Shown piece by piece: positions 59,119-64,000 of a stretch of DNA of 64,000 bases (position 1 is its first letter; each line of letters starts with the position of its first letter). The stretch is from assembly GCA_024291935.2 (NCBI GenBank), contig CM044317.1:65896730-65960729 (forward strand). Reading direction: 5' to 3'. A model generated the notes under the pieces. It made no database searches and was not told the origin of the DNA. It saw nothing but the letters and a program-made list of their open reading frames with translations. Position numbers and translations under genes: made by a program. Source of the stretch: Okapia johnstoni. Taxonomy: Eukaryota; Chordata; Mammalia; Artiodactyla; Giraffidae.

Positions 59119-60380
59119 TCACCTTTTAAAGTTTGAATATATTCGTCCCTGGTTAAATTGCCTATAAGTTCAGTTCCTCCATCATTTGTAAAGCATTTTG
59201 GAGCCTTTTGAGTTAACTCAATTGTCCTTAAGACTGACCCTTGTAAGGGTGATCTATAGGAGTTCCCATGGCTGTTGCATTATTCAGTGATACCGGTGTA
59301 GCTCAATACCATGGAGCTCCTAAGGATAAGCAAAGCCAGCAATCCCTGGCCAGCTGGATGTTGGTGTCATTAAGGCGATGAGTTGCACTGAGAACCTGGT
59401 ACACATGAGGGTTTAAGAGGGAATTAACTCTATAACCTGGGTCATAATGCTAATAGGCAGAGCCTGATTTTTTAGGGTAGCATTGGTCCATGATTTTGTT
59501 TGTCTGTATTATTGTATTGTCACTGTATAGTGGGTTTTTCCACTTATTTGGCAGACAAACACCTGTTCTGGGTTGGAATATCTGCATGGAATTTGGGGGT
59601 AGATGGAGGCACAGGGGCATGATGCCAATGCCTTTGTGTCAGGATACCGCCTGGGGTTTGGATCCTCTGGTGGGAGAAAGGTAGCAGCAGCGGGGGGCAT
59701 AACTTGAAAACATATTTGGTACCCAGGCCCCTGGATATACATCGCATGGTTATGAAGGCAGTAGGTGATCGGCCTATAGGACTGGCTATCTATACATTGT
59801 TCTAGCTGATGGTTAAGTAAGTGATTTTCCAAGAGTTGGCTGTAATGTTGACTGGTGCATGATGGATAAGAACATCAGCATATGTAACAGCAAGGGACAC
59901 CAAAAGCCTGCAAAGCAGCCTACACATAACAGATAACTGAACACTAGCAAAAGGTTTTCTCCCCTTCTTTGGGCTGTCATGGCTATAGCAACTGAACCTA
60001 TCGTGAAGGGGGGGTCAGCTATACTGTGAGCTATTTAGTTAGTACGGAGAATCTCTCATAAGAGACATCTAATAAGAATGAGGCTTCCCACTACAGTGAG
60101 ATAACAGCTAACCACAGCTTCTGACCCAAATTCCAGTCCTGGGGTGTGACTGAAGCTAGTCCTATAGCGAAGAGCACAGCAATAATACCAATCAGGGTTG
60201 ACAATAAAAATCCATTGATATTTTGACAGCCAGATCCTCAAGCTTCTGCCACGCATTGACCAGCCAGCTGCCAGAGTGTGGCTGGAGCAAGTCTGAAGAA
60301 TTCTCAAGCTTCCGCAGTATGTTGACTAGTCAGCTTCCGGAGTGACTAGAGCAGGGCTCAGCATCTGCCATGGGTGAGGG
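59119..60380 (-). pseudogene. ERV env surface subunit, degraded
   Basis: It lies between integrase and TM, where env SU belongs. Frames at 59509-59832 and 59544-59747 overlap in different phases and carry Pro/Cys-rich text such as 'CLHNHAMYIQGPGYQICF'. Several stops separate them. A 66-bp in-frame duplication is present at 60237-60365. The env start and signal peptide cannot be fixed. Confidence 0.65.
60237..60365 (-). repeat. 66-bp tandem duplication near env start
   Basis: Plus-strand 'ctcaagcttctgccacgcat' at 60237 recurs as 'ctcaagcttccgcagtatgt' at 60303. 'ccagctgccagagtg' and 'tcagcttccggagtg' follow in register. The period is 66 bp, a multiple of three. Confidence 0.8.
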
Positions 60381-60429
60381 CTGTTGATTTTGGAACCAGA
60401 CCTTAGGGGGGTTTTGGGGTCCCGAACTG

Positions 60430-61629
60430 TTTTCCAAGTGTCCTCATCACAGGAAGCCGCTGCCTTCTTGACTCTGGTGTGGTGGATCCAAGGGATGACG
60501 CCTCTAAACTTTAACAGCAGTAGGGGTTGCCAGGACGACCATGTGAGGGCCTGTCCAAACTGGCTGAAGTGGTTCCTTTTTCCAGTCTTTAACCCATACC
60601 TTATCTCCTGGCTGATAGGGATGAACCCAGTTGCCTAAAGGAATGAGTGTCCTTTCTAAGGTTTCTCAGGCTATATGGTGGAAGACTTTTCCCAGGGCCT
60701 GGAGGTGTCAGAACATCTCCAGGTCTGCTAGTTATTAGGGGTTTCCCTTGAGTTTTCCTATCACTGGGGTATTCTCCCATATAAGATCTCAAAGGGAGAA
60801 TAGCCTGAGGACCTCGGGGTGCATCGAACTCGGAGTAAGGCTAGGGGTAACATGTCGACCCAAGATGGCTGGGTATACTGACAGAGTTTAGCTAATGAAG
60901 TCTTGAGGGTCTGATTCATGCGTTCAACTTTGCCTGAGCTCTGTGACCTATAAGTGGTATGAAGCTTCCATTTGATTCCCAGTGTTCTGAGTAAAGTTTG
61001 GATTATCTCAGACACAAAAGCTGGCCCATTGTCAGACCCTATGGAGAGAGGAAGCCCATATCTCAGGCAGCCCATGTCTCTTAGTAGGGCCTTGGTCACT
61101 TCTCATGCCCATTCAGTGCACATGGGGTAGGCTTCAGTCCATCCCGAGTAGGTGCAGACTACCTCAAGTAAATACTTACAGCCCCTATAGGGCTTGACTT
61201 CAGATCTCCAAAGGGCAATGTCCCAACTGTCTGCACCCCTGGGTTGGGTCTTGGTCCTTGGCTGGCATTGTTTTGTGCACACGTCACACATCTAGCACTG
61301 ATCTGGGCACACAGGTTTGGGAGCTTAGGAATGAAACAGTAGCAGCTCAGTAAGCTCTCCAGTGCAGTTTTTCCTAAATGAGCTGTCTCATGATGTCGTT
61401 TTACCAGCTGGACTGCTATATTGCTGGGGACAAAGAGTCTTTGGTTTGGGAGCTTCCACCAGCCCTCCTTTTCTTTTATTCCTCCCTCATTTAGAGCCCC
61501 TTGATCTTTTTCTTTGGTATATCTCAGGGACAGAGGCAATTCTGGTGCCAGGACGACCTTAATGATTGACTCAAGGCCCACTGTGGGGCTCGGTTGGGTC
61601 ACCGCCTCCTTGGCTGCCTGGTCAGCCAA
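60430..61629 (-). pseudogene. ERV integrase, degraded
   Basis: The frame 61629-61159 begins with the RNase H end 'MADQAAKEAV' and carries the zinc finger HHCC: His80 and His84 in 'RHHETAHLGK', Cys114 and Cys117 in 'CVTCAQ'. After a frameshift the core reads 'ADSWDIALWRSE', where the first catalytic Asp is replaced, then 'VVCTYSGWTEAYP'. The frame 61099-60761 holds 'GSDNGPAFVSE' (second Asp) and 'SSGKVERMNQTLK' (Glu). The C-terminal module 'WTGPHMVVLATPTAVKV' lies at about 60540-60490. Integrase would join viral DNA to host DNA, but this copy has frameshifts, stops and a lost catalytic residue. Confidence 0.9.
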
Positions 61630-61672
61630 CTGATTTCCTTAGCTGATTGGATCAGTTCCTCCCTGATGGCCT

Positions 61673-62080
61673 TTACAATGGATGACTGCCACTTGGGAAG
61701 GCTTCCAGACTGCTTCTAACAGCTGAAGGATTTATTTTTTCGTTTTTAATCTCTTTTCCCCCTTCTGTCAATAGCCCCCTTTCTTTATAAATGGCTCCAT
61801 GAACATGTAAAGTAGCAAAGGCATACCTTGAACCAGTATAGATGTTGACTTGTTTCCCTTTGGCATGCCTTAGCACCTGGGCGAGTGCCCATAGCTCAGC
61901 CTGTTATGCTGACTACCCTTGTGGTAAAGTCTCAGCCTTCACTATCTTGTCAGTTGTTGTTATGGCTTAGCCTGCTTTGCGCTGCCCATCTTGGATGAAA
62001 CTGCTTCTGTCAGTGACCAGTTCCAATTCTGGGTGCTGGAGGGGAATGTCCATCAGATCTGGCCTGCTCGAGTAAATTTC
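61673..62080 (-). pseudogene. ERV RNase H, degraded
   Basis: The start is at the end of the frame 62419-61967 ('ELVTDRSSFIQDGQRKAG', with the first Asp kept). After stops it continues in 61876-61673 with '[20 protein letters not shown]', where the Asp expected in the 'YTxSRYAFA' motif is Gly. '[19 protein letters not shown]' follows. RNase H degrades the RNA strand during reverse transcription. The altered residue and stops make this inactive. Confidence 0.88.
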
Positions 62081-63540
62081 ATCTATGACCTCCTCACAGT
62101 TATAATCTGGGGTTCCCGCTTCTGTAGGTAAAAAGGGGGTGGGGTTCAGCATCCGCATAGTCTCAAGTTGGACCTGTGGATTTTTGCAAAGCAGTCCTTG
62201 ATAGTGAATCATCCTGGAGTTGGTCAGCCACTTATGCCCCTGGCTGTTCATCAAGGCAGTAACAACATGGGGAACCTTTGCATTTATATTTTGTCCTAGA
62301 GTAAGCTTGTCTGCTTCTCTGATGAAAACCACAGTGGCAGCTAATGCCCAGAGGCATGGTGGCCATCTGTGGCCTCTGGATCCAGTCGTTTGGACAGGTA
62401 TGTGACCAGGCGCTGCCATGGCCCAACTGTTTGAGTGAGGACCCCCAGTGCGGTGTGATTTCTCTCATGTACAAAGAGGTTAAAGCCCCGTGTTACATCT
62501 GGCAGCCCTAATGCTGGAGCGCTGGTCAAGAGTCTCTTTATCTCTTTGAAGGCCTTTTCCCATTCAGGTCCCCACTCCAGGGGCTCCTTACCAGACCCTG
62601 CTGTGGCTTTAAACAAAGGCTTGGCAATTTCACAGAAACCTGGTATCCAGATCTGGCAGAATCCAGCAGCCCCAAGGAACTCACAGACTTCTTTCTTGGT
62701 GTTTGGCCAAGGTATCAAACAGATGGCTTGCTTCCCCTCATGTCCAAGTGCCCGATGCCCTTTTGAGATGACAAACCCGAGGTACTTGACTTCCTGTCTG
62801 CAGATCTGAGCCTTTTTCCATGACACCTTGTACCCTATGGTGGAGAGTAAAGCCAACAGAGCTATGGTGCCTCTCCAGCAGTCCCATTGGGTGGGGACTG
62901 GCTAAGCAACAGGTCATCCATGTACTGGAGTAGGGTGCAGTTGAAAGTTTCTCTGGGAAAGGCATCAGGGTCTGCAGCCAGGGCTTCACCAAATGGGGTA
63001 GATGAGTTTTTGAAGCCTTGTGCCAGTCAGGTCCAAGTCAGCTGTGTCTTTCTCCCGGTGTGTGGGTCTTTGCATTCAAAGGCAAACAAAGGCTGGCTGG
63101 CTGATGACAGCTGGAGGAATGCGTCCTTGAGATCAAGGCAGGTGAACCAGCTTGCCTGAGTGGGTAAGAGACTCAGGAGAGTGTAGGGATTTGGGATCAC
63201 TGGATGGATGGTGATCACTGCACTGTTGATGGCGTGGAGGTTCTGGGTGGGGTGGTAGTCATTCCCTCCAGACTTTTTGACTGGTGAGAGCAGACTGTTC
63301 CAGGGAGACTGACATTTGATTAGGATCTCGGCATCTCATAGGCACTGGATGTGGTCCCAAATTGCCAGGTGTACCTCTCTTGGTACTGGATATTGTTTCT
63401 GTCTATAGGAGTAGCTCCAGGCCTCAGGTCCACTATAGTGGGGGCATGTTTTTTGGCCAAACTTGGGGGCCTGCAGGTTTTGGACCCTCTCAGGCTCCAT
63501 AGTCTGAGGACTGTGGAACTCACTTTCATGTCCTTCAATC
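62081..63540 (-). pseudogene. ERV reverse transcriptase, degraded
   Basis: The N-terminal part is at 63538-63320 in two phases ('PTIVDLRPGATPI'). The palm is at 63218-63027, with '[19 protein letters not shown]' carrying the motif A Asp. The active-site YMDD follows at 62924-62913 ('QYMDDLLLSQS'). Connection text runs through 62856-62341 ('KAQICRQEVKYLGFVISKG', 'FLGAAGFCQIWIPGF', '[12 protein letters not shown]') and into 62419-61967. The catalytic Asp residues are visible, but stops and frameshifts break it into at least four pieces. No protease precedes it. Confidence 0.92.
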
Positions 63541-63545
63541 AACAA

Positions 63546-63909
63546 TCATGCGTACACAATCACTAAGAGGTTATTATAATACCTCCCTTTTCCCAAGTCC
63601 CTAGGTCCTATCTGATGCTCCCTTCCTGGGAGCACCAAGGAGGTGATCAGTCTCTTCTTCTACCTGTTGGGGTAGATCTGACTGGGGACAGGCCCTGGGG
63701 CCTTACCTGATCCTGTGGCCATTCCTAGTGAGTTGGTCCATCCCTCCAATGAGTCCGGTTAGGGCTCATCCATCCAGAGTTAGAATGCCAGTCCGAAAGA
63801 GAACCAAGAATACTGTCAGGTGGCATGCCTCCCCATTCATCTCAGGGTTTCTCTACTCCAACCCAGCTGAGCCACCAATCTGGTGGCTCAAGGGGCCGGC
63901 CTGGTTGGA
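63546..63909 (-). other. Provirus leader between primer-binding site and RT
   Basis: About 360 bp without a recognisable gag frame. It starts after the primer-binding site and passes into RT text, so the gag-protease block is absent. Confidence 0.7.
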
Positions 63910-63927
63910 ATCTCACTGGGGCCTCCA
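63910..63927 (-). promoter_or_regulatory. tRNA primer-binding site (Thr-like or Gln-like)
   Basis: TGGAGGCCCCAGTGAGAT on the minus strand lies four bases after the 5' LTR end. Its first 12 bases fit the 3' end of a tRNA-Thr. A tRNA-Gln match is nearly as good over 18 bases. Confidence 0.75.
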
Positions 63928-63931
63928 GAAA

Positions 63932-64000
63932 TGTTGTAGAAACCAGTACCCGAGAAACCAAGCCCCACACTTGGAGAGTTGGAGAACTCAGGTTTATTAT
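63932..64000 (-). repeat. 5' LTR, last 69 bases only
   Basis: It matches 57950-58018 at 64 of 69 positions. The rest of the 5' LTR lies beyond the window. Confidence 0.92.

Larger units (their letters stand above)
57950..64000 (-). mobile_element. Gammaretrovirus-like provirus without gag/protease, minus strand
   Basis: Reading the minus strand from the right edge: partial 5' LTR (64000-63932), primer-binding site (63927-63910), leader (about 360 bp), RT, RNase H, integrase, env, polypurine tract, 3' LTR (58295-57950). RT text begins within about 400 bp of the primer-binding site, so gag and protease are deleted or were never packaged in this copy. All coding parts except the TM section carry stops and frameshifts. 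The right end of the element lies outside the window. Confidence 0.93.

Overview
This window is nuclear DNA of a ruminant, most likely a bovid. The evidence is the repeat content: many copies of the RTE-type LINE BovB, tRNA-Glu-headed Bov-tA SINEs and dimeric BOV-A2 SINEs ending in GCT/AGC repeats, lying over older mammalian repeats (L2, MIR, MER5, L1). I see no convincing host protein-coding gene, no functional tRNA or rRNA gene and no CRISPR array. Nearly every long reading frame is a piece of a retroelement, and the rest is AT-rich sequence without recognisable content. The species cannot be named from this sequence.

Left part (1-16 kb): an ancient plus-strand L2 (about 690-2546) is split by two BovB pieces. 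A 41-bp L1-like micro-insertion with a perfect 12-bp target-site duplication follows. Then comes a degraded class III (ERV-L-like) pol on the minus strand (about 3.86-4.85 kb), and a Lys/Arg-rich minus-strand frame made of about 35-codon repeats (5473-5826). From 8.08 to 13.68 kb two long BovB copies face away from each other around a Bov-tA. The right-hand copy carries a nested antisense BovB and a nested BOV-A2 with a perfect 12-bp duplication.

Middle (16-43 kb): a BovB with an internal deletion sits in an old L1 (16.4-19.5 kb). Further L1 and L2 relics follow. Two BovB pieces lie in tandem, each missing its 3' end (26.1-28.0 kb). Another L1 carries SINE insertions (29.9-31.0 kb). A 3.2-kb stretch without recognised repeats (31.5-34.7 kb) precedes a cluster of SINEs (34.7-38 kb) and a degraded plus-strand L1 (38.1-39.6 kb).

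Right part (39.7-64 kb): a long minus-strand BovB with part of its endonuclease (39.7-43.1 kb) abuts a truncated gammaretrovirus-like ERV (43.13-44.86 kb) that keeps integrase and the tail of env. After MIR and L1 relics there is a nearly complete plus-strand BovB with flanking duplications (51.57-54.85 kb). The last 6 kb is a second gammaretrovirus-like provirus on the minus strand. It has a complete 3' LTR (57950-58295), a degraded env with an uninterrupted TM frame, degraded pol, no gag or protease, a primer-binding site, and the first 69 bases of the 5' LTR at the window edge.

How the parts relate: the retroelements interact only by insertion history (nesting, target-site duplications, deletions). 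BovB supplies the reverse-transcription machinery that is thought to mobilise the Bov SINEs, and both are abundant here. I found no previously undescribed functional system. The most interesting items are the gag-less provirus with an open TM frame, the ERV wedged against BovB, the facing-away BovB pair, and several unusual insertion structures.
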